From contig NZ_JABASX010000002.1 in the NCBI RefSeq assembly GCF_016107655.1, positions 431,515 through 495,514 on the forward strand: 64,000 bases of DNA. The letters run 5' to 3'. Below are positions 8,003-17,497 of this stretch, one piece after another. Below the pieces are notes generated by a model. That model was not told where the DNA came from, ran no database searches, and was given only the letters and a program-made list of their open reading frames with translations. The DNA is from Brevibacterium antiquum. Its GTDB lineage: Bacteria > Actinomycetota > Actinomycetes > Actinomycetales > Brevibacteriaceae. Both the position numbers and the translations under genes were made by a program. Each line of letters begins with the position of its first letter. Positions within the stretch are counted from its first letter, which is position 1.

Positions 8003-9301
8003 ATGGCATCAGCGACAGACGACGGCACCATGAGTGCGCTCAACAGATTGTGGCTCGTCTTCCGTGGACCGCGCTTCGTGGATCTGCCCATGCGGCTCCT
8101 CGCCCTCATCATGGGGCTGACCGTGCTGATTCCAGGATCGTTCGAGATCGAAGAACCTCGCTATATGGTCCTCCTTGTCTTTGCCTATGCTCTGCTCGTC
8201 CTCTCTCCGTTCTTCCCTCTGGCGACGGTGTTCGTCTCGACCGGGTTGAGCCTCGTCTTCGTCGTGCCCTACCCCGACCTGGAGAACATGTTCCCCGAGT
8301 CGCTCATCTTCGCCACGGCTGTGCTGTTCAGCCAGCGGCGGTGGGTCGGATCAGCCGTCGCCACCGTGGGACTGGTCGCCTACCTCATCACCTGCACCGA
8401 GCTGTCAGCCTACGACGGCGGTATTGCAGGGTTCATCGACTACGGGTACGGCTGGGTCACGTACTCACTGATCGGCTTGGCTGCTGGAGCCGTCGAGCTG
8501 AGGATCCAACGCGAGATCCATCGCCGGGAGCGCGCCGCCGTGGAACACCAGCAGGCGCTGCAGTCCTTGCGTGCACGTTTCACCAGCGATATGCACGACA
8601 CGATCTCGAACTCGCTCGCAACAGAGGGCGCAATCATCAAAGCACTGGCCAGAGGGTCGCGTGATCTCGGCACCAACCGTCAGCTCGCCGAGCTCTCCCT
8701 GGTCAACACCGAGGCGTCGAAGCGCCTGCGGCAGCTCGTCACACAACTCAGTGACGGAGACGTGCGGCAGCCCAGAGTTCGGCTGCAGGCCGAGGCGAAA
8801 GCACTGGCCACGTCCATTGAGAACGGCTGTGCCGCCGGCGGTGTGGCGTTGATGCTCAATGTCGGCACTCTGCCCCGATACGCATCCCCGGTGCTGGGAG
8901 CACATTTCACCGCAATCATGCGAGAACTGGCGACGAACGTCATCCGACACTCCCTGCCGGGAACCGAGTCGAGTCTGACCGTGAGCGTGGATCGTGAGGG
9001 ACCTGACGCGGCCGTCCTGCGATTCCGCACGGAGAACGAGGCGGCGACGTCGCTGACGCGTCCGCCTCGATCTCTCAGTCGGCGCGCTCAGGCCCTGGGC
9101 GGGTCATGCACAACGGGATCGAATCACCAGGGCCGCGTCGTCGTCGACGTCTCCCAGCCGCTGCGATTCAATGACTCGGCCGATGGGGACGAGGCCGACG
9201 CTGTCTGTGTCCGCGACGATTTCACCGCTGCGGAGTCCTCCGCAGCTCTCGAAGAGAATGCCGACCGCGACGTATCAGCGACGAAGAGCGAGAGGGTATG
9301 A
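8003..9301 (+). CDS. Sensor histidine kinase, NarL/DesK type
   Basis: 432 residues. The first 170 carry about five to six membrane helices (LLALIMGLTVLIPG; YMVLLVFAYALLVLSPFFPLA; FVSTGLSLVFVV; SAVATVGLVAYLI; WVTYSLIGLAAGAVEL). They are followed by a coiled segment and the HisKA_3-type H-box TSDMHDTISNSLATEGAIIKAL with the phospho-acceptor His. The ATPase domain is degenerate: an N-box-like MRELATNVIRHS is present, but the G-boxes are poor. The tail is acidic. The gene overlaps the regulator by ATGA. ATG 8030 is an alternative start. The stimulus is unknown. Confidence 0.8.
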   Translation: MASATDDGTMSALNRLWLVFRGPRFVDLPMRLLALIMGLTVLIPGSFEIEEPRYMVLLVFAYALLVLSPFFPLATVFVSTGLSLVFVVPYPDLENMFPESLIFATAVLFSQRRWVGSAVATVGLVAYLITCTELSAYDGGIAGFIDYGYGWVTYSLIGLAAGAVELRIQREIHRRERAAVEHQQALQSLRARFTSDMHDTISNSLATEGAIIKALARGSRDLGTNRQLAELSLVNTEASKRLRQLVTQLSDGDVRQPRVRLQAEAKALATSIENGCAAGGVALMLNVGTLPRYASPVLGAHFTAIMRELATNVIRHSLPGTESSLTVSVDREGPDAAVLRFRTENEAATSLTRPPRSLSRRAQALGGSCTTGSNHQGRVVVDVSQPLRFNDSADGDEADAVCVRDDFTAAESSAALEENADRDVSATKSERV

Positions 9302-9993
9302 GCGCCTCGGCCGGGTCGGAGATCGACAGCTCGCCAGCAGACGAGCGCATAGTCGTGCTCATCGTCGACGACGATTCGTGGACGACGAGAGCGGTGGCGG
9401 CAGCTCTATTCGATGACGGAGGGTTCTCAGTTCTCGAACCTCAGCACTCCGGTGAAGACGCCGTCGAAGCGTTCGATCGTCATCGCCCGGATCTCGTCCT
9501 GCTGGATGTCAACATGCATCCGGGGATGAGCGGAGTCGATGCGGCCCGGGAGATCATGTGTCTCGATCCGGAGGCGACGATCGTCGTGCTGACCACTGTC
9601 TCGCCCGGGCCGGGAATCACACGTGCGCTCGAGGCCGGAGCGATAGCGGCGGTGAACAAATCCGCCACCGATGCCGAACTCGTTCGCGTCGCGCGAGCGG
9701 CAGTCGCAGGTGAGTCTCCGGCCCTGCTGCGATCCTTGGCAGAGGACATCATGATCAGCGGCGATATCGCCGCTGATGGTTCGAGCGCGGTGCCGGCTCT
9801 GACTCCGAGTGAGAAGCTCCTGCTCCGGCAGATCTGTGAGGGGATGGACTACTCGGAGATCGCCGAACAGCAGGTCGTCAGCGTCTATACAGTGAAGTCC
9901 CACGCTAGAAACCTGCGCATCAAACTGGATGCGAAGAATCTGGCGCAGGTCGTCATCCGTGCCATCCAGTACAAGTTCTACGTTCCCGAATGA
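9298..9993 (+). CDS. LuxR/NarL-family response regulator
   Basis: 231 residues. The receiver has acidic pair VDDDS, phospho-Asp in LVLLDVNMHPGMSG, Thr in VVLTTVSPG and Lys in AAVNKSATDAEL. A C-terminal LuxR helix-turn-helix follows (LTPSEKLLLRQICEGMDYSEIAEQ, then VYTVKSHARNLRIKLDAKN). A 4-nt overlap with the kinase marks them as partners. The HTH deviates from the usual LTxRE opening. Targets are unknown; the PucR-type gene starts 100 bp downstream. Confidence 0.87.
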   Translation: MSASAGSEIDSSPADERIVVLIVDDDSWTTRAVAAALFDDGGFSVLEPQHSGEDAVEAFDRHRPDLVLLDVNMHPGMSGVDAAREIMCLDPEATIVVLTTVSPGPGITRALEAGAIAAVNKSATDAELVRVARAAVAGESPALLRSLAEDIMISGDIAADGSSAVPALTPSEKLLLRQICEGMDYSEIAEQQVVSVYTVKSHARNLRIKLDAKNLAQVVIRAIQYKFYVPE

Positions 9994-10093
9994 CGACGCC
10001 CTCGTCCAGCTGCGGAATGTCTGAAGCGCAGGCAGGTTCGGGAGATGACCGGGTCACGAGGTGTGTGAGTGCACCGTTGACTACAGTGGGGGT

Positions 10094-11749
10094 ATGAGTG
10101 GAACGAATGCCCTGCGCGTCTCCCGCCTGTTGCGAGAGACCGCGGGGTTTCTGCTTCCCCTGACTCAGACCGAAATCGACGTCGAGGTGACTCGTATCGA
10201 ATTCGACCTCGACCTCCGAAGCTCGGCTGCGGCTCTCGGGTCTCCCGCTGGACTCGCGGGGGCCGTCCTCCTCGTCACCGAAGCCGTAGACGGTGTGGCC
10301 GGACTCAACGCGATCCGCTCACGATTTGCGGGTGCCGCGGCACTCATAGTTCCGCCGGGAACGCATACCCACCTCGGTGAGGGGACAGACACCTCAGCGC
10401 CGCCCATTCTGCTTGAGCGGTCAACGGGCGTGACCTGGTCCGAGGTCCTCGTCCATCTGCGACAGCTCAACGAGGGTGCCTCGAGCGCCCTGGCTTGGCC
10501 CGACGTCGATGATCTCAGCGCGCTGGCCGCGGTCATCGCGGAGATGACAGGTGCGTCGATCACGATCGAGGACCCGGCGTCGCGTGTGCTCGCGCACTCC
10601 AACCTCGGCGATGAGATCGATGACATTCGACGGGAGACGATCCTCTCGGGCGCGATTCCGGGGTGGCGGATCGCTGAGCTTGAGGAGTCCGGATTCCTCG
10701 ACGTCGTCCGCCACTCGACTGATGTCGTCGAGAGACCAGCCGAGGGCGCCACTCCTGCCCGTTCGGTCATCGCACTGCGCAGCGAGGGCGAGCTGCTCGG
10801 CACGATCTGGGCTGCCTACCCGGATTCGGTGGATCCCGCGTCTCTGCGCGATGTCCTCCGCGATGCGGCCCGAGCCGCGCTGCCGGTCATGCTGCGGACC
10901 CTGCGACGTTCCCCGTTCGAGAAACGGATCCGTCGCGAGGCCCTCGGCTCGATCCTCGGTGGCTCGCCGGACCTTGGGCCGGCCGCGACCCTGCTCGCGC
11001 TGCCATTCTCCGGGCACTATGCAACCCTGGCCTTCGCCGAGGTGGCCCCCGACCGAGAGCCCGTGCTGAGGTTTCATCTGCGGGCCGCCTTCGCCGATGC
11101 CGTGCTCGCCCACGTAGGCTCGGACGGTCATCTGGCCGTGCTCGTGCACATGAGCGAAGGAATGAAAGCCGCCGACATCAGGTCTCATGTCGCCTCAGCG
11201 CTGCAGCGGTCCCTGTCTCCGAGCGAGCCGCTGCACTTCGGGGTGGGCGTCGCGGTCGAACGTCTCGACCTTGTGCATCGATCGTGGACCGAGGCGGTGT
11301 ACGTCCTCGATGCGCTGCTGACACGATCGAAGAGCGGTGCGGCCACATCTGCAGGCAGCACGCCCGCGGGCAACCAGTCTGCGGGCGCCACATGTGCCGA
11401 CGACCACAGCATGGTCTGCGGTGCGACAGCCGAGGACGTCGCAGCCGAACTCGTCGGAGTCGAGGCTGCTGATGCCCTGCGCTCCATAGGACCTCGCATC
11501 ACCGAGCCTGCCCGACTGCTTGCCGAGCATGATGCGAAGCACCAGGGGCAGCTGCTGGAGACTCTGCGTGTGTACTTTGCCACGGTCGGCAATTCCGCTG
11601 AGGCGTCCCGTCGTCTGCACGTCCACACGAATTCGCTGCGGCATCGTCTCAGCCGGATCGAAGAGATCACCGGACTGTCGACTGCCGAGCGGTCCGGACG
11701 TCTGTGGCTGGAGCTCGCGGTGCTCGTCTTCGACCGGGAGCGAGCCTGA
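10094..11749 (+). CDS. PucR-family transcriptional regulator (CdaR-like)
   Basis: 551 residues from ATG 10094 (MSGTNALRVSRLL). The N terminus looks like a PucR ligand domain, the middle a GAF-like domain, and the C terminus carries the HTH_30 domain: LLAEHDAKHQGQLLETLRVYFATVGNSAEASRRLHVHTNSLRHRLSRIEEITGL in segments. This class controls purine, amino-acid or sugar catabolism genes next door, which makes it a candidate regulator of the peptide-use cluster that follows on the same strand. TACAGT at 10082-10087 ends 6 nt before the ATG, so the mRNA may be leaderless. A Ser/Ala/Gly-rich insert lies near residues 410-440. Confidence 0.8.
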   Translation: MSGTNALRVSRLLRETAGFLLPLTQTEIDVEVTRIEFDLDLRSSAAALGSPAGLAGAVLLVTEAVDGVAGLNAIRSRFAGAAALIVPPGTHTHLGEGTDTSAPPILLERSTGVTWSEVLVHLRQLNEGASSALAWPDVDDLSALAAVIAEMTGASITIEDPASRVLAHSNLGDEIDDIRRETILSGAIPGWRIAELEESGFLDVVRHSTDVVERPAEGATPARSVIALRSEGELLGTIWAAYPDSVDPASLRDVLRDAARAALPVMLRTLRRSPFEKRIRREALGSILGGSPDLGPAATLLALPFSGHYATLAFAEVAPDREPVLRFHLRAAFADAVLAHVGSDGHLAVLVHMSEGMKAADIRSHVASALQRSLSPSEPLHFGVGVAVERLDLVHRSWTEAVYVLDALLTRSKSGAATSAGSTPAGNQSAGATCADDHSMVCGATAEDVAAELVGVEAADALRSIGPRITEPARLLAEHDAKHQGQLLETLRVYFATVGNSAEASRRLHVHTNSLRHRLSRIEEITGLSTAERSGRLWLELAVLVFDRERA

Positions 11750-11882
11750 GTCGAGACTGACCGCGCCTACTGGCGTTCAGCAGTCGACCAAGGATCGCCA
11801 CGGCCGGCGGCTGTGCGAATCTCACAAGGTTCCACGGCAAAGTTTGGCAGATTATTGTCCGTTCGTCCTGGTGCTCGCGTTC

Positions 11883-11888
11883 TACAGT
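11883..11888 (+). promoter_or_regulatory. Likely -10 element of the decarboxylase gene
   Basis: TACAGT, 27 nt before the ATG at 11916. It would leave a short leader containing AAGGA. No clear -35 is seen. It separates the decarboxylase from the PucR-type gene. Confidence 0.35.
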
Positions 11889-11915
11889 GGCAGCACACCA
11901 TGAACGAAGGACAGT

Positions 11916-13403
11916 ATGCACAGCAACCAGTCGGGGCCATCGGTCCAGGTCAGCCGGGATCAAGCCATCAAGGCAATCGCGAACAGCACGGTGGGCCAGA
12001 TCCCGCAGCTCGACGATTCGACCCCGGTGATCGGACTCATCGACCTCGACCAGATCGACACAGCATATGAGCATCTGACCTCTGCCTTCGCCGGAGACAA
12101 TGACGTCCTCCACGCCGTGGCCTGCAAAGCCGTGCCACTGCAGCCCCTGCTGCGCTATTACGCCGAGGCCGGCGCCGGCTGTGAGGTCGCGAGTCCGGGA
12201 GAACTCGAGCTGGCTCTGACTGCCGGATTCGCGCCGGAGAACATCGTCTTCGACTCCCCGGCGAAGACCATGAGCGAGCTCAAGCGCGCCGTCGAACTCG
12301 GGGTATCGATGAACATCGACAACTTCGCCGAGCTCGAGCGACTGGACGGGCTTGTTGACGGACAGACCGCCTCGGCGACGGTGGGCGGCTCCACCGGGAC
12401 CACCTCGGCGAGGGTGGGGGTTCGGATCAATCCGCAGTCGGGGACGGGCAGGATCGGTGCGCTGTCCACCGCCACGCAGACCTCGAAGTTCGGCATCGGA
12501 CTGGCCGACCCCGGGGCTCGCGAGGCACTCATCGAGGCGTATCTGGCACGTCCCTGGCTCAACCAGATCCACGTCCACTCGGGTTCCCAGGGCATCAGCC
12601 TCGATCAAGCCGCCGCCGGCATCGAAACGGTCGTCGAACTGGCGCAGGAGATCAATGCGCGCGCCGCGCAGGCACAGACCCACAGTCGCGACCGCCAGGT
12701 CACCCGCATCGACATCGGCGGGGGACTGCCGGTGAACTTCGCAGGAGAGGACATCACCCCGACCTTCGCCGAATACCGGGCCGTGCTCGAAACGCAGGTC
12801 CCGGGCCTGTTCGACTTCGACATCATCACGGAATTCGGTCGCGCGCTCCTAGCCAAGGCCGGCACGATCCTCACCCACGTCGAATACGCGAAGACCACCG
12901 GCGGTCGGCGCATCGCCATGACCCACGCCGGCGTCCAGGTCGCGACCCGCACGGCGTACGCCCCCGCAGACTGGCCGCTGCGGATCCTCCCCTTCAACCC
13001 GGACGGCAGTCCCAAATCCGCCGAGGCTGTACCCACCGATGTCGCAGGCCCTGCCTGCTTCGCCGGTGACCTCCTGGCTCGCGACCGAAATCTGCCGCGC
13101 CTCGACGCCGGTGACATCGTGGCCGTGCCCGACACCGGCGCCTACTACTTCTCCAATCCGTTCTCCTACAACCTGCTCCCGCGGGTCCCTATCTTCGGGT
13201 ACCGGGTACGGCTGGACGTGAGCGCCGACGCCCACCGCCACCTCGGCGAGGGGGAGTTCGAGTTCTCGCTCATCCGGCGCGGACAGACCATCGCGGAGGT
13301 CCTCGCCGAGGCGGGCGAGGTCAGGATTCACCCGCTGCAGACCGGACTTTCGAAAGCGGGTGAGAATGGCGCAGAACGACAGGGCGCGCTTGCCCCGAAT
13401 TGA
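11916..13403 (+). CDS. Fold-III PLP-dependent decarboxylase (diaminopimelate decarboxylase family)
   Basis: 495 residues. An alanine-racemase-type barrel carries the Schiff-base lysine in HAVACKAVPLQPLLR. GAGCEVASPGELELA, the HVHSGSQG histidine and the glycine loop DIGGGLPVNF follow. The C-terminal barrel has GPACFAGDLLARD and DTGAYYFSNPFSYN, the cysteine and tyrosine of the dimer active site. The family decarboxylates D-centres of diaminopimelate or basic amino acids. The N terminus does not look like housekeeping LysA, and the gene leads a peptide-transport operon. It may therefore consume diaminopimelate or another amino acid released from imported peptides. A Y4yA-like enzyme is the alternative. 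Confidence 0.75.
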   Translation: MHSNQSGPSVQVSRDQAIKAIANSTVGQIPQLDDSTPVIGLIDLDQIDTAYEHLTSAFAGDNDVLHAVACKAVPLQPLLRYYAEAGAGCEVASPGELELALTAGFAPENIVFDSPAKTMSELKRAVELGVSMNIDNFAELERLDGLVDGQTASATVGGSTGTTSARVGVRINPQSGTGRIGALSTATQTSKFGIGLADPGAREALIEAYLARPWLNQIHVHSGSQGISLDQAAAGIETVVELAQEINARAAQAQTHSRDRQVTRIDIGGGLPVNFAGEDITPTFAEYRAVLETQVPGLFDFDIITEFGRALLAKAGTILTHVEYAKTTGGRRIAMTHAGVQVATRTAYAPADWPLRILPFNPDGSPKSAEAVPTDVAGPACFAGDLLARDRNLPRLDAGDIVAVPDTGAYYFSNPFSYNLLPRVPIFGYRVRLDVSADAHRHLGEGEFEFSLIRRGQTIAEVLAEAGEVRIHPLQTGLSKAGENGAERQGALAPN

Positions 13404-13490
13404 CGTTCCGAGAACTTAAGATGAAGTGTGAGCAGGCTCTCACCTGCAACGACTGATAACTGAATCACCAAATCGAGAAAAAGGACAACG

Positions 13491-15317
13491 ATGTTCGCTC
13501 AATATAAGCTGCGCAAGCGGTTGGGAACGTGCCTGGCCGGTCTTGCGGCAATGGCACTCGTCGGCTCTATGGCCGCCGCCCCTGCTCAAGCAGAGACCAC
13601 AGAGGCAGCCGACGATTCCACGGTGCTGCGGATCGCCACCGACGGCTTCATCGACTCGTTCAATCCGTTCACCTCCTTCTACCTGATGCCGACGAATACG
13701 TTCAAATACATGTACGAGAACCTCGTCGGCAACAGTGCCGAAGACACGCAGGTCTCGGAAGGTCTCGCCACCGAATGGGACACCGATTCCGAGGGCAAGG
13801 TCTGGACGTACAAGATTCGTCCCGATATGAAGTGGTCCGATGGAGAACCGCTGACAGCAAAGGACGTCTCCTGGACATACAACCAGATGATGGAGAAGGA
13901 GGAACTGTCGGTCGCCAATGGCGCCCTCGTCGAGAACTTCGACAAGGTCGAAACCCCAGACGACCAGACCGTGGTCATCACTCTGAAGGACCCACAGGCG
14001 AACAACCCGGGCCAGGAGATTCCGGTCGTTCCCGAGCACATCTGGTCGAAGGTCGACAAGCCCGGCGAGTTCAAGAACGATGAGAAGACCGTGGGCTCGG
14101 GGCCCTTCCAGCTCGAGAGCTACGAGGCGAACAAGTCCGTCACGCTCAAGGCCAACCCCAACTTCTGGCGCGGTGAGCCCAAGCTCGAGGAGATCCAATA
14201 CCGCTACTACACGAATTCCGACGCCCAGGTGCAGGCGATCCGCTCCGGTGAGGTCGACTTCATCACCGGACTGACTCCCGAGCAGTTCAAGGCCATCGAA
14301 GGCGCCGACAACGTCGAGACCAATGTGGGCAATGGGCGCAGGTTCCAGGGAATCTCCATCAACTCCGGACTGGCCGACGCCGACAACAAGGAATTCGGCA
14401 CCGGCAATGAGGCGCTCAAGGACAAGCAGGTCCGTCAAGCCATCCGAGCAGGCATCGACATCGACACCCTGCGTGATCAGGTGCTGCAGGACTACGGACA
14501 GCCTGCCACAAGCTTCGTGCCATCCGTGTATGAGACGTGGGCGCTTCCCAAAGACGATCCGGCGATCACCGGCTTCAACGTCGAGAAGGCGAAGAAGCTT
14601 CTCGACGACGCCGGTTGGAAGGAAGGCTCCGACGGCATCCGCGAGAAAGACGGAGAGAAGCTTCAGCTGCGCTTCCTCACCGACTCCGACGCCACGGTCG
14701 AACAGAACACGGCGAAGTTCCTCAAACCGTGGATGAAGGACATCGGCATCAGTCTCAAGAACGAGGCCAGCGACGTCGACACCGTGTCCGAGCGCACCAC
14801 CAAGGGTGACTACGACATGTACTTCTCAGGATGGTCGCTCGGTCCGGACCCCGACTACCAGTTGTTCATCAACACCTGCGATTCGCGCCCCGACGCCGAC
14901 GGCAACGGCGGCACCAGCCAGGACGGCTACTGCAACAAGGACTTCGACAAGCTCTACCGGCAGCAGCACGTCGAACTTGATGAGGGCAAACGCGCCGACC
15001 TGGTCCACCAGGCGCTGGCTCAGCATTACGAGGACGCCGCTTCGATCACGCTGTGGTACCCGAATCAGCTCGAGGCCTTCCGCTCCGACCGGTTCACCGG
15101 TTTCACCAAGCAGCCCACCGATGGCGGCATCATCGCCAACCAGGTCGGCTACTGGGGATACTCCGCGGTCGAACCCGCCAGCGCGGAGGACGCTTCCGGT
15201 GACGGCGGCGGCCTCGGCGCAGGCGGCTGGATCGGCATCGCCGTCGCAGCCATCGTGGTCATCGGCGGAGGCGGCTTCCTGATCAGCCGTCGCAAGAAGT
15301 CCGACGATCGCGAATAG
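13491..15317 (+). CDS. Peptide ABC transporter substrate-binding protein with C-terminal membrane anchor
   Basis: 608 residues of the SBP_bac_5 family (DppA/OppA). A Sec signal peptide (RKRLGTCLAGLAAMALVGS, cleavage after AQA) lacks a lipobox. The protein ends in a glycine-rich linker, a hydrophobic helix (WIGIAVAAIVVIGGGGFLI) and SRRKKSDDRE. It is therefore held to the outer face of the membrane by its C terminus rather than by lipid. Family landmarks include LAPDIKY-like VWTYKIRPDMKWSDGEPLTAKDV and GSGPFQLESYEAN. AAAAAGGACAACG precedes the ATG. A long hairpin separates it from the permease genes. Confidence 0.88.
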   Translation: MFAQYKLRKRLGTCLAGLAAMALVGSMAAAPAQAETTEAADDSTVLRIATDGFIDSFNPFTSFYLMPTNTFKYMYENLVGNSAEDTQVSEGLATEWDTDSEGKVWTYKIRPDMKWSDGEPLTAKDVSWTYNQMMEKEELSVANGALVENFDKVETPDDQTVVITLKDPQANNPGQEIPVVPEHIWSKVDKPGEFKNDEKTVGSGPFQLESYEANKSVTLKANPNFWRGEPKLEEIQYRYYTNSDAQVQAIRSGEVDFITGLTPEQFKAIEGADNVETNVGNGRRFQGISINSGLADADNKEFGTGNEALKDKQVRQAIRAGIDIDTLRDQVLQDYGQPATSFVPSVYETWALPKDDPAITGFNVEKAKKLLDDAGWKEGSDGIREKDGEKLQLRFLTDSDATVEQNTAKFLKPWMKDIGISLKNEASDVDTVSERTTKGDYDMYFSGWSLGPDPDYQLFINTCDSRPDADGNGGTSQDGYCNKDFDKLYRQQHVELDEGKRADLVHQALAQHYEDAASITLWYPNQLEAFRSDRFTGFTKQPTDGGIIANQVGYWGYSAVEPASAEDASGDGGGLGAGGWIGIAVAAIVVIGGGGFLISRRKKSDDRE

Positions 15318-15331
15318 TCCCAGCACCGACA

Positions 15332-15377
15332 ACCATCGTCGGCGAGTGTCGTGCCCACGGCGCTCGCCGACGATGGT
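15332..15377 (+). terminator. Intra-operon hairpin between binding protein and permease
   Basis: A 15-bp perfect stem: arms 15332-15346 (ACCATCGTCGGCGAG) and 15363-15377, with a 16-nt loop that can fold further (CGTG/CACG). It lies 15 nt after the SBP stop. No T-run follows. It probably stabilises or partly terminates the SBP mRNA so that more binding protein than permease is made. A near copy of the right arm (CGACGATGGTCC) recurs about 23 nt later. Confidence 0.6.
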
Positions 15378-15449
15378 CCTCGCCATCGCAACCCACCCGA
15401 CGATGGTCCCTGCACCACCTGCATCCCCAGTGACACCAGGAGTTTCCCA

Positions 15450-16529
15450 GTGACAACACCGACGCACGACCTCCCCACCCCCGCGGGCGGCCCCGAATCA
15501 GGAGGCTCCGGCATCTCCGGAGGTCCCAGCCGCGACATGGACGAACCGCCGAAGGGTGCCTCGTTTGTCAGCTATCTCCTGCGCAAACTCGGCGGTGCCC
15601 TGACCTCGATGATCCTTGTCATCGTCCTCGGCTTCTTCGCCTTCCGCATGCTGCCCGGCGATCCGGTCCTCAAGATCGCCAAGGAACGCCCGATGAGCCC
15701 GGCACAGATCGCCGAGCTGCGCAGCCAGTACGGTCTCGACAAACCGGTCATCGTCCAATTCTGGGACTACCTGGTCGGCATCTTCACCGGCGACTTCGGC
15801 GAAAGCTACGTCTACCGCAAACCCGTCGCCGCGCTCATCGGCGAGTACTTGGGACCCACGCTCCTGCTCACTGCCGCCGCCGCCGTCATCGCCATCGGAC
15901 TGGGCCTGTGGCTGGGCCAGCTCTCGGCTTGGCGCCGCAATTCACTCTTCGACAAGATCGCCTCCTCAACCTCGCTCGTGTTCTGGTCGGTGCCCACCTT
16001 CTGGCTGGGTCTCATCCTCCTCATGATCTTCGGCGGCACCCTGCAGTGGCTGCCCACCGGCGGCATGATCACGCCCGGACTGGACCCGTGGTCATTCGCC
16101 GGCATCGTCGACATCATCAAGCACCTGATCCTGCCGGTCATCACCATGGTGGCCGTCGTCTACGCACAGTTCCTCATGGTCATGCGCGCCTCCCTTATCG
16201 AAGAGATGAGTGAGGACTATCTGACCACCGCCCGGGCCAAGGGCCTGACCGAGGACGAGGTGCGCAAGAAGCATGCCGTACCCAACGCACTGCTGCCCAC
16301 GGTCACGGTCGTGTTCATGCACATCGGCGGACTCATCGCCGGTGCGGTCACCGTCGAGGCCGTATTCTCCTGGCCGGGCCTGGGCAAGCTGACGTTCGAA
16401 GCGATCAGCGGACCGGATCTGCCGCTGCTGCAGGGCACCTTCGTCGTGTTCTCGGCCATCATCATCGTCATGAATCTGGCGGCCGACATCGTCTACCGGT
16501 TCCTGGATCCACGAGTCAGGAGGGCCTGA
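15450..16529 (+). CDS. Oligopeptide/dipeptide ABC transporter permease, DppB type
   Basis: 359 residues from GTG 15450, supported by AGGAG 7 nt upstream. A 40-residue Pro/Gly-rich cytosolic head is followed by the DppB first helix and MLPGDPVLKI, the usual N-terminal permease motif. Six membrane segments are visible. The EAA loop that docks the ATPase reads DYLTTARAKGLTEDEVRKKHAVPNALLP, in parts. It forms the pore with the next gene, whose ATG overlaps its TGA by 1 nt. Confidence 0.9.
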   Translation: MTTPTHDLPTPAGGPESGGSGISGGPSRDMDEPPKGASFVSYLLRKLGGALTSMILVIVLGFFAFRMLPGDPVLKIAKERPMSPAQIAELRSQYGLDKPVIVQFWDYLVGIFTGDFGESYVYRKPVAALIGEYLGPTLLLTAAAAVIAIGLGLWLGQLSAWRRNSLFDKIASSTSLVFWSVPTFWLGLILLMIFGGTLQWLPTGGMITPGLDPWSFAGIVDIIKHLILPVITMVAVVYAQFLMVMRASLIEEMSEDYLTTARAKGLTEDEVRKKHAVPNALLPTVTVVFMHIGGLIAGAVTVEAVFSWPGLGKLTFEAISGPDLPLLQGTFVVFSAIIIVMNLAADIVYRFLDPRVRRA

Positions 16530-17497
16530 TGAGCAAGAACGACACCACCGCCGAGGCGAACGCTCCCGAACCGACCCCAAGCACCACCTCGGCGAACGCT
16601 CCCGTCATCGACGGCGCGAAGCTCGTCCGTGAACGCCGACTGACCAACGCCAAGAAGAACTGGTCCCTGTTCCGCTCCGACATCCCCGCGATGGTCGGCG
16701 CGATCGTGCTCGTCTTCTTCGTCCTCATCGCGATCTTCGCCCCACTCATCGCCCCCGCCTCGATGCTCGATGTGACGAAGCAGCTCGACGTGCCCCGCTA
16801 CGCCCCGCCGAGTCTCGCCCATCCGCTGGGCACCGACGATCTGGGCCGCGAACTCTGGGTCCGCATCCTCTGGGGCGCCCGAGTGTCCATCCTCGTCGGC
16901 GTTGCCGCCACAGTGATGTCGATGGTCATCGGCACCGTGATGGGTCTGGCAGCCGGACACTTCTCCGGACTCTTCGGCGCGATCGTCATGCGCATCATCG
17001 ACTTCTTCATCGTCCTGCCCTCCCTGCTGCTGGCGATCGTCCTCTCCTCCGTCCTCGAACGGGGCGTCTTCACGATCGTCATCGCGATCGGCCTGACCTC
17101 CTGGGCATCGACGGCACGCATCGTGCGCTCCCAGACCTTGAGCGTTGAGTCTCGGCTCTACATCGAAAGGGCGCGCATCCTCGGCGCCGGACATAGGCAC
17201 ATCCTGTTCAAACACATGCTGCCCGCAGTGATGCCGCTGGTGCTGGCGAACACGACCCTGACGGTGGGCAGCGCGATCATCGCCGAATCGACCCTGTCCT
17301 TCCTGGGTCTGGGGGACACGAGCAAAGAGTCGTGGGGAACGATCCTGAAGAACTCGATGGACATCTCCGCCGCGACCTCGGGCTACTGGTGGTACGTGCT
17401 CACACCCGGCATCGCGATCCTGCTCGTGGTGCTCGCCTTCACGATGGTCGGGCGTGCGTTCGAAGCCATCATCAACCCAGCCCTGAGGAGCCGCTGA
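16529..17497 (+). CDS. Oligopeptide/dipeptide ABC transporter permease, DppC type
   Basis: 322 residues. After a hydrophilic N terminus (about 45 residues) comes the OppC-type first helix MVGAIVLVFFVLIAIFAPLIAP, then HPLGTDDLGRELWVRILWGAR, the signature of this subfamily. Five further helices follow, with the EAA motif SRLYIERARILGAGHRHILFKHMLP in parts. Start overlaps the DppB stop (TGATG) and its own stop overlaps the ATPase start in the same way, so the three are translated as a unit. Confidence 0.9.
   Translation: MSKNDTTAEANAPEPTPSTTSANAPVIDGAKLVRERRLTNAKKNWSLFRSDIPAMVGAIVLVFFVLIAIFAPLIAPASMLDVTKQLDVPRYAPPSLAHPLGTDDLGRELWVRILWGARVSILVGVAATVMSMVIGTVMGLAAGHFSGLFGAIVMRIIDFFIVLPSLLLAIVLSSVLERGVFTIVIAIGLTSWASTARIVRSQTLSVESRLYIERARILGAGHRHILFKHMLPAVMPLVLANTTLTVGSAIIAESTLSFLGLGDTSKESWGTILKNSMDISAATSGYWWYVLTPGIAILLVVLAFTMVGRAFEAIINPALRSR

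Noticed and set aside
13491..13580. Lipobox in the peptide-binding protein (Cys in GTCLAG)
   Set aside because: The Cys lies at the start of the hydrophobic core, not at its end, and AQA|E is a good signal peptidase I site.
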